From Croceibacterium soli (GTDB lineage Bacteria; Pseudomonadota; Alphaproteobacteria; Sphingomonadales; Sphingomonadaceae), in NCBI RefSeq assembly GCF_009828065.1, contig NZ_WTYK01000002.1, positions 124,001 through 188,000 on the forward strand: a stretch of 64,000 bases of DNA, written 5' to 3'. Each line of letters opens with the position of its first letter. The stretch's first letter is position 1. The position numbers and the translations under genes were made by a program. Below the pieces are notes generated by a model that had not been told where the DNA came from, did no database searches, and saw only the letters and a list, made by a program, of their open reading frames with translations. Positions 7,255 through 18,346 of the stretch are shown one piece after another.

Positions 7255-9549
7255 ATGACGGCTCCCGACCAGGACCTGTCCCGGCCGATCGCCTGGCTCG
7301 TGGGCACGAAAGCCACGCCTCCGGCGTCGGTTGCGGCGCAGCTGCAGGCGGGCCTGTTCACCTCCATGCCGATCTTCCTCGGCGGTATCATCAACAGTAT
7401 CGCCATTGCTGCGATCGCAGCCGCGCGGCATCCGACGACGCCGTTCCTGATCTGGCTGTCATTGGAGGTCGCGATCGGCCTGATCCGGCTGCCGATCGTG
7501 CTCGGCGGCAGAGCGGCACTGCGAAACGGCCGAAAGCCTCCGGTCACGGCCGCAGCGCTCTGCTCCTGCGCGTGGGCGGCCTCGGTCGGCTTCGGCGCGT
7601 TCATCTCGATCCGTACGGAAGACTGGGTTCTCGCGACGATCATCTGCCTGTCGGCCGCAGCGATGGTCTGCGGCATCTGCCTGCGCAATTTCGGCACTCC
7701 GCGCCTCGCCGCGCTGATGGTGTCGCTGATGCTGGTCCCGTGCGCGGTCGCCGCGCTGCTTACGTCGGAAGCAGTGATCGCCATCGTCGGCCTGCAGTTG
7801 CCGATTTACATGATCACGATCTTTGCATCCTCGTTCGCACTGCACGAAATGATGGCCTCACGCATGAAGGCACTGGCGGAGCTTCAGCGAAGCGAAGGCC
7901 TCAACCAGAGCATCATGGAAGCGAGCCCGGACTACACGCTCATCCTGGACGAGCAGGGCCGGATCGTGTTCATGAACTCGCCGAGGGGATCGACCGGGGA
8001 GCCGGAAAATCTCTACGGGATGGAGTGGCTCCCGCTGCTCCACCCGGACGACCGCGACGAAGCTGCGCGCGTTCTTGCCAGCGCTCGCTCCGGCACGCCC
8101 GCCAGTCTCACCGCCCGCTCCATCGTCGAGGGCCAACCGGTGCGCTGGTTCGACGTCATCGCCAGCCCAATTATGGGGAGCGCGGGCCAGACGATGATCG
8201 TCGGCCGGGACATCACGCACCAGAAAGCATCGGAGGCGCGCGCGGTCTGGGTCGCGCGCCACGACCCGCTGACCGGCCTGGCCAATCGCTCGGTGCTGCA
8301 GGACGAGCTGGAACGGCGCCTCCTCGGGGCTGCGCATGGCGATGGGTCGGCGCTCCTGATCGTCGACGTCGACAATTTCAAGACCATCAACGACACCCTT
8401 GGGCACGATGCCGGCGATGCGCTGCTGTGCACTTTCGCCGAGCGCCTGCGCAAGGCGGCCGGGCCCAATGACCTGGTGACGCGAACCGGCGGCGACGAGT
8501 TCGCGCTGCTGATCGCCGCCCGCAACCTGTCCGACGTGACCGACGCGGCGGAGCGGATCTACGCCAACTTGCGCGAGCCCTTCGTTCACGAGAACCGCCT
8601 GCTGGAATGCAGCGCCAGCATCGGCGCCAGCATGCTGCTGAAGGACGGCGTGAACCGTTCCGAGGTGATGAAGTCCGCCGACATCGCGCTCTACGCGGCC
8701 AAAGCCGGCGGCCGCGGGCAGCTCAAGGTGTTCGACCTCGGGATGAAGACCCAGGTGGAACGACAGCAGACCATGCTCGCTTCCGCCCGCAAGGCGCTGC
8801 AGCAGGATCGCATCGTGCCGTTCTACCAGCCCAAAGTGCAGCTGGGCACCGGACGCATCGTCGGGTTCGAGGCGCTGCTGCGCTGGACCGACGACTACGA
8901 GGCCTTGCGGACTCCCGACGATCTCAGCGCCGCCTTCGACGACCCGCCGCTGGCGGCCGCCCTCAGCGAGCGCATGATCGACCTCGTCCTGGATCAAATG
9001 CAGGAATGGGGCGCCTCGGGCATCGACTTCGGACATGTCGCGATCAACGTCACCGCAGGAGACTTCCGCCGGCGCGAGTTCGCCGAACATCTGCTGGAAA
9101 AGCTGGCGCAGCGCCGGCTCAGCCCATCTCTCCTGCAGCTGGAGGTCACCGAAACGGTCTTCCTGGGGCGGACAGCAGGGTACGTCGAAACCGCTCTCGA
9201 GACGCTTAGCGGCAGTGGCGTCCGGATCGCGCTTGACGATTTCGGCACGGGATATGCCTCGCTTTCCCACCTGCAGCAGTTTCCGATCGACCTGCTCAAG
9301 ATCGACCGCAGCTTCGTGGCCAGGATCGGCGAGGACAAGGAAGCGGAGGCGATCGCCGATGCGGTGATCAATCTGGCCCGCTGCCTCGCTATGGAGGTGG
9401 TTGCCGAAGGTGTCGAAAGCCCCGCGCAGGAGAGCTTCCTCGCCCGTCACGGCTGCCACACCGCGCAAGGTTATCTCTATTCGCGCCCCATGCCGGCCGT
9501 CGACGTACCGGAAGCAGTGCTCGGCGGTCCGAAGGGAACTGCCAGGTAA
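7255..9549 (+). CDS. membrane-anchored PAS-GGDEF-EAL cyclic-di-GMP protein
   Basis: The 764-aa protein begins with about six hydrophobic segments (residues ~30-205), followed by a PAS domain (~210-330), a GGDEF domain and an EAL domain. The diguanylate cyclase signature GGDEF is intact at 412-416. The phosphodiesterase signature EAL is intact at 539-541, with the metal/catalytic DDFGTGY segment starting at about 661. Both activities could therefore be real, with one probably dominant. It lies 60 bp after the aldo/keto reductase and is convergent with the next gene. No strong ribosome binding site decides the start, so the N-terminus is provisional. Confidence 0.92.
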   Translation: MTAPDQDLSRPIAWLVGTKATPPASVAAQLQAGLFTSMPIFLGGIINSIAIAAIAAARHPTTPFLIWLSLEVAIGLIRLPIVLGGRAALRNGRKPPVTAAALCSCAWAASVGFGAFISIRTEDWVLATIICLSAAAMVCGICLRNFGTPRLAALMVSLMLVPCAVAALLTSEAVIAIVGLQLPIYMITIFASSFALHEMMASRMKALAELQRSEGLNQSIMEASPDYTLILDEQGRIVFMNSPRGSTGEPENLYGMEWLPLLHPDDRDEAARVLASARSGTPASLTARSIVEGQPVRWFDVIASPIMGSAGQTMIVGRDITHQKASEARAVWVARHDPLTGLANRSVLQDELERRLLGAAHGDGSALLIVDVDNFKTINDTLGHDAGDALLCTFAERLRKAAGPNDLVTRTGGDEFALLIAARNLSDVTDAAERIYANLREPFVHENRLLECSASIGASMLLKDGVNRSEVMKSADIALYAAKAGGRGQLKVFDLGMKTQVERQQTMLASARKALQQDRIVPFYQPKVQLGTGRIVGFEALLRWTDDYEALRTPDDLSAAFDDPPLAAALSERMIDLVLDQMQEWGASGIDFGHVAINVTAGDFRRREFAEHLLEKLAQRRLSPSLLQLEVTETVFLGRTAGYVETALETLSGSGVRIALDDFGTGYASLSHLQQFPIDLLKIDRSFVARIGEDKEAEAIADAVINLARCLAMEVVAEGVESPAQESFLARHGCHTAQGYLYSRPMPAVDVPEAVLGGPKGTAR

Positions 9550-9553
9550 GCCG

Positions 9554-10444
9554 CTATTCGGTCACCTCGGCGCCCGGATCGGTGAGAGACGGGACGAGGA
9601 ACCAGCCGTCGCCCATCATCGGGTAGAGCCCGACCGCTCCGTCGGGGTCGCGGAGATAGTCGAACAGTTCGTCGAAATCGCTGCGCTCGTCGCCCGCGAT
9701 GGCGACCACGCAGACGTCCAGGTTGGCCTCCTGGCGCAGCACCTGCTTGCGGTCCTCGCCGCTACGGAGCAGCAGCAGCTGGTCTTGCCCTTGGGGATCG
9801 AGCCCCGACGCACGCAGCGCCCGGGCCACGTCGCCGGCGCGGCCGGCGGGCAAGCGGCTGATCCAGAGCACGGTGATCCCCGCGGCACGCAGCCGTGCCA
9901 GCCCTTCCGCAGTCCCGGCCGGCGCTGCGGAAAGGCGTTCGGGGGCGAACGGCGTCGACCGGTCGTCCAGGTCGATCACCACTGCGGGAAACTGTGCCGG
10001 GCACTCGCGGCGCACCGGGGCGTCGATCGAGGGAGGAGATTGCAGCAGGGCGGATTGCAGGCGGCTCGCTTCGCCTGCGGCCGGCTGTGCTTTGCTCGCA
10101 GTGTAAGCGAAGAACTGCTCCCACCGCTCGGACACGGGCGCAGCCGCAACGGCTCCGCTCGGCGGCGGAAGCTCACGAAGCGACGTTATCTCCACGCCAG
10201 TACCCGGCTCGATCCCGCCGACCGCCTCCCTTGCCTGCTCCGTCTCCAGGGTCACCTTGGGGTCCGGGCTCGGCACCTCGGTCGCCGCGCGGACCCTGTG
10301 CTTGTCCCGCACCATGAACGCGCCGCCGGCAAGCAGCGGCAGCGCCACTGCACCCAGGCAGCCGCTCAGGAGCGGAAGCAGGCCGAGCGCCAGCCACGCT
10401 CGGCGGCGCTCGGACAGCGGCGAACCAGGCTGGCGTCCTATCAT
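9554..10444 (-). CDS. membrane-anchored HAD-like protein of unknown function
   Basis: The 296-aa protein starts at ATG 10444. One N-terminal hydrophobic segment (WLALGLLPLLSGCLGAVALP, continuing) anchors it or acts as a signal peptide. A Pro/Ala-rich linker follows. The second half resembles secreted HAD-type acid phosphatases: VVIDLDDRSTPF has a DxDD pattern, and ITVLWISRLP could be motif II. Motif III is not evident, so activity is uncertain. It lies 58 bp downstream of eno on the same strand and may be co-transcribed with it. Confidence 0.65.
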   Translation of the reverse strand: MIGRQPGSPLSERRRAWLALGLLPLLSGCLGAVALPLLAGGAFMVRDKHRVRAATEVPSPDPKVTLETEQAREAVGGIEPGTGVEITSLRELPPPSGAVAAAPVSERWEQFFAYTASKAQPAAGEASRLQSALLQSPPSIDAPVRRECPAQFPAVVIDLDDRSTPFAPERLSAAPAGTAEGLARLRAAGITVLWISRLPAGRAGDVARALRASGLDPQGQDQLLLLRSGEDRKQVLRQEANLDVCVVAIAGDERSDFDELFDYLRDPDGAVGLYPMMGDGWFLVPSLTDPGAEVTE

Positions 10445-10502
10445 CGGCGGCAGCGATAGCAGAAGCGGCGCTCGTGAAGCAAAGCGCCGCAGCCGCGGGA
10501 TG

Positions 10503-11837
<1,335 letters not shown>

Positions 11838-11971
11838 TCAGGAGGGACGGGCGGCGCCTATACCGCGGAACCAAGCGGTGCAAGTCGCGTTCGGGTTGAC
11901 AAGGGCCGGATGGGGATTCCTACTCGCCGGCAGACCTAGAAACCCCGCGGGGAAACAGGAAAGGGCATTCC

Positions 11972-12574
11972 ATGGCCGAAGCTACTGGCAACTCGCCGAA
12001 GACACCGAAACCCACCGCTGCGAAAGCGCAGACGACCGGCGCCAGCACCGCCAGCACCGCCGGCACGACCGCGATGACCGCCGGCTCGGACACCTCGTCG
12101 AGCGACGGCGCTGGCACAAGCGACAAGCGCTCCGAAGCCAAGTCGCGCTTCAACGCGGCACTCGAGGAAGCCAAGGCCGGGGCCGCCGCGCTCGGGGCCG
12201 AGGCCAAGGAGCGTGCGGGCACATACCGCACCCAGGCCAAGACGAAGAGCGACGATTACAGCGTCCAGGCCAAGATGAAGGCCGGCGAACTCGCCCGCGA
12301 AGGCAAGACCCGGGCCAGCGACGCACTGGCAACGCTCGGCAAGATGGTTGCCGACAACGCGCCGACCGTCGATGAGAAGCTCGGCAGCAAGTACGGCGAC
12401 TATGCCCGCAGCGCCTCGCGTAGCCTGCAGGAAACGGCCGCCCGGCTCGACGAGAAGAGCGTCGAGGAACTCGGCGAGGACGCCCGCGAATTCGTTCGCC
12501 GCAGCCCCGGTACGGCAGTGGGCCTGGCAGCAGTCGCCGGGTACTTCATCGCCCGCCTCTTCCGCAGCAAGTAA
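11972..12574 (+). CDS. YqjD/ElaB-like (DUF883-type) coiled-coil protein
   Basis: This 200-aa protein has a Thr/Ala/Lys-rich, low-complexity N-terminus (~1-55) and a long Ala/Lys/Glu amphipathic helix region (~55-170). A short hydrophobic C-terminal segment (TAVGLAAVAGYFIARLF) ends in a basic tail. The architecture matches the DUF883 proteins YqjD and ElaB, C-tail-anchored inner-membrane proteins that in E. coli associate with ribosomes in stationary phase. It is the first of four adjacent small genes of similar composition. The assignment is by architecture, not by confirmed homology. Confidence 0.7.
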   Translation: MAEATGNSPKTPKPTAAKAQTTGASTASTAGTTAMTAGSDTSSSDGAGTSDKRSEAKSRFNAALEEAKAGAAALGAEAKERAGTYRTQAKTKSDDYSVQAKMKAGELAREGKTRASDALATLGKMVADNAPTVDEKLGSKYGDYARSASRSLQETAARLDEKSVEELGEDAREFVRRSPGTAVGLAAVAGYFIARLFRSK

Positions 12575-12580
12575 CCGGCG

Positions 12581-13042
12581 GTGAGGCCACAGGCCGAGGA
12601 AGACTTCGCCCCGCTCCCGGGCGCCGGCGAAGTCACCCTGCCCCGCCAGCCCGGCGGCGACCACGCAGCTTCGCATCACGAAGCCGCCGGTTCCGCCGAG
12701 GAACGCTCGCTGTTCGAAGACGTCGAGGTGCTGATCGAAGACGGCAAGACCTACCTCGAAGCCGAACTCAACTTCCAGAAGACGCGGGCACGCTTCGCCG
12801 GCGATCACGCCAAGTGGGTCCTGGCCTATGGTTCGGTGGCGCTGGTCGTCGCGCTGGTGGCGCTGATCGCGCTTGCGGTGGGCCTGATCATAGCCCTCAC
12901 CCCGCATCTGAGCGCCTGGGGCGCGACCGCGCTCGTGGTCGTCCTCTTCGGCGTGGTCGCCGCTCTCGCCGCCCGCGCGGCCCTGAGCCGCGTCCGGGAA
13001 TTGAGCAAGGCATTCGGCAGCGGTACGGAAGGTAGTCGATGA
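12581..13042 (+). CDS. phage-holin-superfamily/YqjE-like membrane protein
   Basis: The 153-aa protein starts at GTG 12581, 6 bp after the preceding stop. A charged N-terminal region (~1-50) leads to the amphipathic segment LFEDVEVLIEDGKTYLEAEL, then two transmembrane helices (VALVVALVALIALAVGLIIA and ALVVVLFGVVAALAARAAL) and a short cytosolic tail. This is the layout of the YqjE/putative-actinobacterial-holin family. Despite the family name there is no phage context. Position after a YqjD-like gene parallels the enterobacterial yqjD-yqjE pair. Confidence 0.72.
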   Translation: MRPQAEEDFAPLPGAGEVTLPRQPGGDHAASHHEAAGSAEERSLFEDVEVLIEDGKTYLEAELNFQKTRARFAGDHAKWVLAYGSVALVVALVALIALAVGLIIALTPHLSAWGATALVVVLFGVVAALAARAALSRVRELSKAFGSGTEGSR

Positions 13043-13374
13043 ACGCACTGGCCAACGAACTCGCCCGCGACCGGGCCGTGCGCGACGCCGCGCTGGCCGT
13101 GTTCCGTGCCGATCTGGCGTTCATTCGCGAGGATCTCGGGACGCGCGGCATCGGCGGGCGCATCAGCGACCGGATCGGTGAAAGCGCCAAGGACATGCTC
13201 GACGACGCGGTCGACTATGCCGAAGAGAACCGCGGCATGGTGGCCGCCGCTGTCGCCGCCCTGGTGCTGTGGTTCGCCCGCGCGCCTTTGCTTCACGGGT
13301 TGGCGCAAATCCTCGGCTTCGATGATGGCGAGGCGGAACTTCAGAACGGCGACGCCCGTTCGCACGACGACTGA
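13039..13374 (+). CDS. small membrane protein of the yqj-like cluster
   Basis: The 111-aa protein has its ATG overlapping the previous stop by 4 bp (ATGA), so translation is coupled. It has an N-terminal helical region rich in Asp, Arg and Ala (~1-65), including GRISDRIGESAKDMLDDAVD, and one hydrophobic segment (NRGMVAAAVAALVLWFA). A polar acidic tail follows. No named domain is recognised. Its place corresponds to YqjK in the enterobacterial cluster, but similarity is not established. Confidence 0.75.
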   Translation: MNALANELARDRAVRDAALAVFRADLAFIREDLGTRGIGGRISDRIGESAKDMLDDAVDYAEENRGMVAAAVAALVLWFARAPLLHGLAQILGFDDGEAELQNGDARSHDD

Positions 13375-13397
13375 CACGATACCGAGGGAGACGCAGC

Positions 13398-13889
13398 ATG
13401 GCCGACGCCAAGCGCAAGCAGATCGAGAAGAAAGTCGCCGCCGCCCAGGCGCGCAACGACGCGCGGACCGAACCGACCCTGATGGACCGTGCCGGCGAGA
13501 AGGCTATCGAAGCCAAGGACAAGTTCACCGCTTTCGCCAAGGAGCACCCGGTGGCAACCGTCGCCGGCGGCTTGGCGATCGGCGTGCTGATCAGCGCGAT
13601 GTTCCGCGGCTCGCCCACGCGCAAGGCCGGCAAGAAGATCGGCACGAAGGCCGCGGGCCTGGCGGCGATCGGCGCCGAACTGGCGATGGCCTATGCCCAG
13701 CAGGCCTGGGAAGCGGCCGAGGATGCCGGCCGGACCGGCGCGTCGAAGCTCGATCGGCTCGGCGGCACCATCGGCGGCCGCGCGCATGATCTGGGCGAGG
13801 ATGCCGCGGACTATGCCGCAAGCGCCCGCGAACGCGCGCGCGCGGCTGGCCGTTCGATGACCGAGATGCTGCGCAGCCGGCTCAACTGA
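13398..13889 (+). CDS. hypothetical helical membrane-associated protein of the yqj-like cluster
   Basis: This 163-aa protein has a Lys/Ala-rich N-terminal helix (~1-45) and a short hydrophobic, Gly-containing segment after KEHPVATVAGGLAIGVLISA. A Gly/Ala/Lys helical region then reads GKKIGTKAAGLAAIGAELAM. The tail is Asp/Arg-rich and coiled-coil-like. The segment EHPVATVAGGLAIG recalls the C-terminal anchor of DUF883/YqjD proteins, here placed mid-protein. GGGAGA precedes the ATG. It lies 23 bp after the previous gene and is probably in the same operon. Confidence 0.72.
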   Translation: MADAKRKQIEKKVAAAQARNDARTEPTLMDRAGEKAIEAKDKFTAFAKEHPVATVAGGLAIGVLISAMFRGSPTRKAGKKIGTKAAGLAAIGAELAMAYAQQAWEAAEDAGRTGASKLDRLGGTIGGRAHDLGEDAADYAASARERARAAGRSMTEMLRSRLN

Positions 13890-13968
13890 GCAGGCTCTTG
13901 CGGCCCGCTGCGGTTCGCCTAAGGAGCGGGTGAAACCCCATTCGCGCGCTTCGAAGGAAATGAAACCG

Positions 13969-14202
13969 ATGGCGAAACAGCTACTTCACCTGGTGATGGG
14001 CGGCCGAGTGGTCGATCCGCAGGGCGTCGAGTTCCAGAACCTCGACGAGATCGACATCGTCGGCGTGTTCCCGAACTACGCCGCCGCCGAGGAAGCCTGG
14101 CGCGGCCATGCCCAGCGCACTGTCGACGATGCCGAGATGAAGTACGTCATCGTCCACCTCCACCGCCTGCTCGAGCCGGAGCTGCCGCAAGCGGACGGTT
14201 AA
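13969..14202 (+). CDS. DUF4170 domain-containing protein
   Basis: The 77-aa protein resembles the small alphaproteobacterial DUF4170 family. The core KQLLHLVMGGRVVDP, the segment DIDIVGVFPNYAAAEEAW and the ending KYVIVHLHRLLEPE are characteristic, and the length is right. I chose the ATG at 13969, with AAGGA about ten bases upstream. A GTG at 13930 with its own AAGGAG would add 13 residues. No biochemical role is known for the family. A hairpin-rich gap follows. Confidence 0.8.
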   Translation: MAKQLLHLVMGGRVVDPQGVEFQNLDEIDIVGVFPNYAAAEEAWRGHAQRTVDDAEMKYVIVHLHRLLEPELPQADG

Positions 14203-14208
14203 GCTCCC

Positions 14209-14238
14209 CGCCCCCTCCTCTTCGGAGGAGGGGCGGCG
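14209..14238. terminator. hairpin with TTCG loop after DUF4170 gene
   Basis: Arms 14209-14220 and 14225-14238 pair (CTCCTC/GAGGAG core, extended by C/G runs with one bulge) around a TTCG tetraloop. There is no T-run. A second palindromic block (about 14331-14370) contains TGTCCC-GAAG-GGACA inside CCTC/GAGG arms. Together they separate the convergent DUF4170 and greA genes and probably act as bidirectional terminators. Confidence 0.6.
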
Positions 14239-14379
14239 AGACTTGGTGAGCCGCAGGCGAACCTAGTCGCAGCGGGTTGGTGCTGCGGCGGGCGAAACGT
14301 TTCGCGTCGCCTCCACCACCCCGGCCCCTCCTCTGGAAGCGAAGCTGTCCCGAAGGGACAACAGGAGGGAAGTCGAGCT

Positions 14380-14847
14380 TCAAATGAACTCGATCTTCTC
14401 GATCAGGTAGACCCGGTCGCCCGAGGGCACGGTCACTTCCACCTCGTCGCCGACTTGGCGCCCGATCAGGGCCCTGCCGAGAGGGGAATCGTAGGAGATG
14501 CGGCCGATCTTGGCATCGGACTCGGTCTGGCCGACGATCTGGTAGCGGTGCGTCTTGTCGTCTTCGTCCACCACGGTGATGGTGGCGCCGAACACGACCT
14601 TGTCGCCGGACAGCGTCGCCGGATCGATAATCTGGGCGCGGCTCACGCGATCTTCGATCTCGCCGATCTGCGCTTCGACCTGGCCCTGCCGCTCCTTGGC
14701 GGCGTGGTACTCGGCGTTCTCCGACAGATCGCCATGCGCGCGCGCTTCTTCGATCGCGTCGACGATCTTCGGCCGCTCCAGCCGCAAAGCCTTGAGGTCG
14801 GCGGTCAGCTTTTCATAGCCTTCCGCCAGCATCGGCACCTTTTCCAT
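14380..14847 (-). CDS. greA: transcription elongation factor GreA
   Basis: This 155-aa factor rescues backtracked RNA polymerase by stimulating transcript cleavage. The N-terminal coiled coil contains the acidic tip region [17 protein letters not shown]. The C-terminal FKBP-like domain includes [21 protein letters not shown]. The ATG at 14847 has GGGA eight bases upstream; upstream in-frame sequence is short and not conserved-looking. It lies downstream of carB on the same strand, as often in Sphingomonadales. Confidence 0.96.
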   Translation of the reverse strand: MEKVPMLAEGYEKLTADLKALRLERPKIVDAIEEARAHGDLSENAEYHAAKERQGQVEAQIGEIEDRVSRAQIIDPATLSGDKVVFGATITVVDEDDKTHRYQIVGQTESDAKIGRISYDSPLGRALIGRQVGDEVEVTVPSGDRVYLIEKIEFI

Positions 14848-14938
14848 ACTCGGTCCCTGTCTTTCCATTGAAACCCGTCAAAACCGCCCTCCCCGCTCAT
14901 CTCAGAGCGATGGTACGGACGAAATGTCGGGGAATGTT

Positions 14939-17900
14939 TCAGCTATAATAGTCTTGCAGCGACCGCACTTCAAGTTCGCTCACTTTGACCGAGGTGATCG
15001 CCTGCGCCACCGCGGCCGAAGCGGTCGCCGTGGTGTAGTAGGGGACTTTCGCCTGCAGCGCCGATGCGCGGATCGACTGGCTGTCCTTGTGGCTTTGCCA
15101 GCCTTCGGTGGTGTTGAAGATCAGCGCGATGCCGCCGTCGACGATCTTGTCGACGATGTGGGGCCTACCTTCAGCAACTTTGTTCACACGCTCCACTGGA
15201 AGTCCGGCCTCGGCGAGGTAGGCCTGGGTTCCGCCGGTGGCGACGACGGTGAGGCCGTGCTCGATGAGCTGGCGAACCGGCTCCACGATCTGGGCCTTGT
15301 CGCTGTCCTTGACGGAGACGAACAGCACGCCCGTGTTCGGCAGAACGGTGCCCTCGGCGAGCTGGGACTTGATGTAAGCCGTGGGGAAATCGCGGTCGAT
15401 TCCCATGACTTCGCCTGTGGACTTCATCTCCGGTGTGAGCACCGGATCGGCCCCCGGAAAGCGCGCGAAGGGGAACACCGCCTCTTTCACGGTCATGTAG
15501 TCGATCCGCCAGTCGATCGGCGGCAGGTCGGCCAGCATCTCGCCCGCCATGACCCGCGCGGCGATCTTGGCGATGGGAATGCCGATCGCCTTGGCGACGA
15601 ACGGCACCGTGCGGCTGGCGCGCGGGTTGACCTCGATCAGGTAGACCTCGCCGTCCTTGACCGCGAACTGCACGTTCATTAGGCCGCGCACGCCGAGGGC
15701 CAGAGCGAGTTGCTCAGCCTGCCGCTCCATTTCCGCGATGATCTCGTCGGGCAGGCTGTAGGGCGGCAGGGTCGCGGCGCTGTCGCCCGAGTGGACGCCG
15801 GCTTCCTCGATGTGCTGCATCACCCCGGCGACAACCACCTGCTTGCCATCGCACAAGGCGTCGACGTCGCATTCGATGGCATCGCGCAAGTACTGATCGA
15901 CCAGCACCGGGGAATCGCCGGACACGTTCACCGCCGTGGCGATGTAGTTGTCGAGCTGGGCTTCGGAATCGACGATCTCCATCGCGCGCCCGCCGAGCAC
16001 GTAGCTCGGGCGCAGCAGCACGGGATAACCGATCCGAGCGGCGACGGCGGCCGCCTCGTCGCGGCTCTTGGCGATGCCGTTCATCGGCTGCTTGAGTTTC
16101 AACTGGTTGATCAGCCGCGCGAAACGCTCCCGGTCTTCAGCCAGGTCGATGGCATCGGGGCTGGTGCCGAGGATCGGGATGCCCGCTTCCTCCAGCGCGC
16201 CGGCCAGCTTCAGCGGGGTCTGCCCGCCGAACTGCACGATCACGCCGACCAGTTCGCCGCGCGAGTGCTCAACGCGGAGGATCTCCAGCACGTCCTCGGC
16301 CGTCAGCGGCTCGAAGTAAAGCCGGTCCGACGTGTCGTAGTCGGTCGAGACAGTCTCCGGGTTGCAGTTGACCATGATCGTCTCATAGCCCGCTTCGGCC
16401 AGCGCGAAGCAGGCGTGGACGCAGCAGTAATCGAACTCGATGCCCTGCCCGATCCGGTTCGGACCGCCGCCGAGGATGACGATCTTCCTGCGGTCGCTCG
16501 GCCAAGCCTCGTTCTCGGCCTCGCCGAAGCTCGGCGCCTCGTAAGTCGAGTACATGTAAGGAGTGATCGCCTCGAACTCGGCGGCGCAGCTGTCGATCCG
16601 CTTGAACACCGGCAGCACGCCGAGCTTCTGGCGCAGCTGGCGGACTTCGTCCTCACTGGTCGCGCCGGCCATCGCCCGCAGCGCATCGTGCAGCAGGCCG
16701 CTGCGGCGCGCCTGCGTTTCGGCGAGCCCGCCGGCAACCCCGACGGAGCGCACGGCCAGGGTGGCGAGGCGCTTGTCGGAGAAGCCCATCGCCTTCAGGC
16801 GGCGCAGACCCTCGGCATCGCCCGGCAGGCCGTTCTGCCCGATCATCGCCTCTTCATAGACGATCTCTTCGATGTGTCGCAGGAACCAGGGGTCGTAATG
16901 GGTGATCGCGTGGACTTCCTCCACCGTGAAGCCCTCGCGCATCGCCTGGGCCGCCATCAGCAGGCGGTCGGGCGTGGCGCGGCTCAGCGCGGCAGTGATC
17001 TGGTCGCGGCTGGCGCCTTCCAGCTCGACAACACGGTTGAGACCGTCGAGCCCGGTTTCGAGACCGCGAAGGGCCTTCTGCAGGCTTTCCTTGAAGTTGC
17101 GGCCGATCGCCATGACTTCGCCGACCGACTTCATCGCGGTCGACAGCTCGGCCTTCGAGCCCTTGAACTTCTCGAACGCGAAGCGCGGGATCTTGGTGAC
17201 AACGTAGTCGATCGTCGGCTCGAAGCTCGCCGGGGTGGCGCCGGTGATCTCGTTGCTGATCTCGTCCAGCGTGTAGCCGACCGCAAGCTTGGCTGCGACT
17301 CGGGCGATCGGGAAGCCGGTGGCCTTCGAAGCCAGCGCGGACGAACGCGAGACGCGCGGGTTCATCTCGATGACGATCAGGCGGCCGTCCTTGGGATTGA
17401 CCGCGAACTGGACGTTGGAACCGCCCGTCTCCACCCCGATCTCGCGCAGCACGGCGATGCTCGCCGAGCGCATGATCTGGTATTCCTTGTCGGTCAGCGT
17501 CAGCGCCGGCGCGACGGTGATGGAATCGCCAGTGTGGACGCCCATCGGATCGACGTTCTCGATCGAGCAGATGATGATGCAGTTGTCGTGCTTGTCGCGC
17601 ACGACCTCCATCTCGTATTCCTTCCAACCGAGCAGGCTTTCCTCGATGAGCACCTCGGTGGTCGGGCTGGCGTCGAGGCCGGAGCGGACGATGTGCTCGA
17701 ACTCCGCCTTGTTGTAGGCGATGCCGCCACCGGTGCCGCCGAGCGTGAAGCTGGGGCGGATGATCGACGGGAGGCCGGTGCGCTCGAGCACCGCGTAAGC
17801 CTCTTCCAGGCTGTGCGCGATGCCGCTGCGGGCGCTTTCAAGGCCGATCTTGTCCATCGCCTCGCGGAAACGCTGGCGGTCCTCCGCCTTGTCGATCGCA

Positions 17901-18262
17901 TCGGCATCGGCGCCGATCATCTTGACGCCGTACTTCTCCAGCGTGCCGTCGTTGAACAAAGCCAGCGCGCAATTGAGGGCGGTCTGCCCGCCCATCGTCG
18001 GCAGGACGGCGTCGGGCCGCTCCTTCTCGATGATCTTGGTGACGATCTCCGGCGTGATCGGCTCGATGTACGTGGCATCGGCGAACTCGGGATCGGTCAT
18101 GATCGTTGCCGGGTTGGAGTTCACCAGGACGACCCGGTACCCCTCTTCCTTCAGCGCCTTGATCGCCTGCGTGCCCGAATAGTCGAACTCGCACGCCTGG
18201 CCGATCACGATCGGACCGGCGCCAATGACGAGGATGGAGGATATGTCTGTGCGTTTAGGCAT
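14939..18262 (-). CDS. carB: carbamoyl-phosphate synthase large subunit
   Basis: The 1107-aa subunit makes carbamoyl phosphate from ammonia (supplied by CarA), bicarbonate and two ATP, for arginine and pyrimidine synthesis. Two homologous ATP-grasp halves are present. The first starts [20 protein letters not shown] and the second [18 protein letters not shown] at about residue 590. The last ~140 residues form the MGS-like allosteric domain ([13 protein letters not shown] through [11 protein letters not shown]). The length is normal. It lies 84 bp after carA on the same strand. Confidence 0.98.
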   Translation of the reverse strand: MPKRTDISSILVIGAGPIVIGQACEFDYSGTQAIKALKEEGYRVVLVNSNPATIMTDPEFADATYIEPITPEIVTKIIEKERPDAVLPTMGGQTALNCALALFNDGTLEKYGVKMIGADADAIDKAEDRQRFREAMDKIGLESARSGIAHSLEEAYAVLERTGLPSIIRPSFTLGGTGGGIAYNKAEFEHIVRSGLDASPTTEVLIEESLLGWKEYEMEVVRDKHDNCIIICSIENVDPMGVHTGDSITVAPALTLTDKEYQIMRSASIAVLREIGVETGGSNVQFAVNPKDGRLIVIEMNPRVSRSSALASKATGFPIARVAAKLAVGYTLDEISNEITGATPASFEPTIDYVVTKIPRFAFEKFKGSKAELSTAMKSVGEVMAIGRNFKESLQKALRGLETGLDGLNRVVELEGASRDQITAALSRATPDRLLMAAQAMREGFTVEEVHAITHYDPWFLRHIEEIVYEEAMIGQNGLPGDAEGLRRLKAMGFSDKRLATLAVRSVGVAGGLAETQARRSGLLHDALRAMAGATSEDEVRQLRQKLGVLPVFKRIDSCAAEFEAITPYMYSTYEAPSFGEAENEAWPSDRRKIVILGGGPNRIGQGIEFDYCCVHACFALAEAGYETIMVNCNPETVSTDYDTSDRLYFEPLTAEDVLEILRVEHSRGELVGVIVQFGGQTPLKLAGALEEAGIPILGTSPDAIDLAEDRERFARLINQLKLKQPMNGIAKSRDEAAAVAARIGYPVLLRPSYVLGGRAMEIVDSEAQLDNYIATAVNVSGDSPVLVDQYLRDAIECDVDALCDGKQVVVAGVMQHIEEAGVHSGDSAATLPPYSLPDEIIAEMERQAEQLALALGVRGLMNVQFAVKDGEVYLIEVNPRASRTVPFVAKAIGIPIAKIAARVMAGEMLADLPPIDWRIDYMTVKEAVFPFARFPGADPVLTPEMKSTGEVMGIDRDFPTAYIKSQLAEGTVLPNTGVLFVSVKDSDKAQIVEPVRQLIEHGLTVVATGGTQAYLAEAGLPVERVNKVAEGRPHIVDKIVDGGIALIFNTTEGWQSHKDSQSIRASALQAKVPYYTTATASAAVAQAITSVKVSELEVRSLQDYYS

Positions 18263-18346
18263 TACTGGCCTTCTTGTTTTCGGACGCTGCGTTCCCGATC
18301 CTCGCGGATCGGCCAGGGGTTGTCTGTGCTTTTGGCTGCCAGCCGA

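Noticed and set aside
12581-13042. Holin-family protein as sign of a prophage
   Set aside because: No other phage gene, integrase or attachment site is nearby; the family also covers ordinary membrane proteins such as YqjE.
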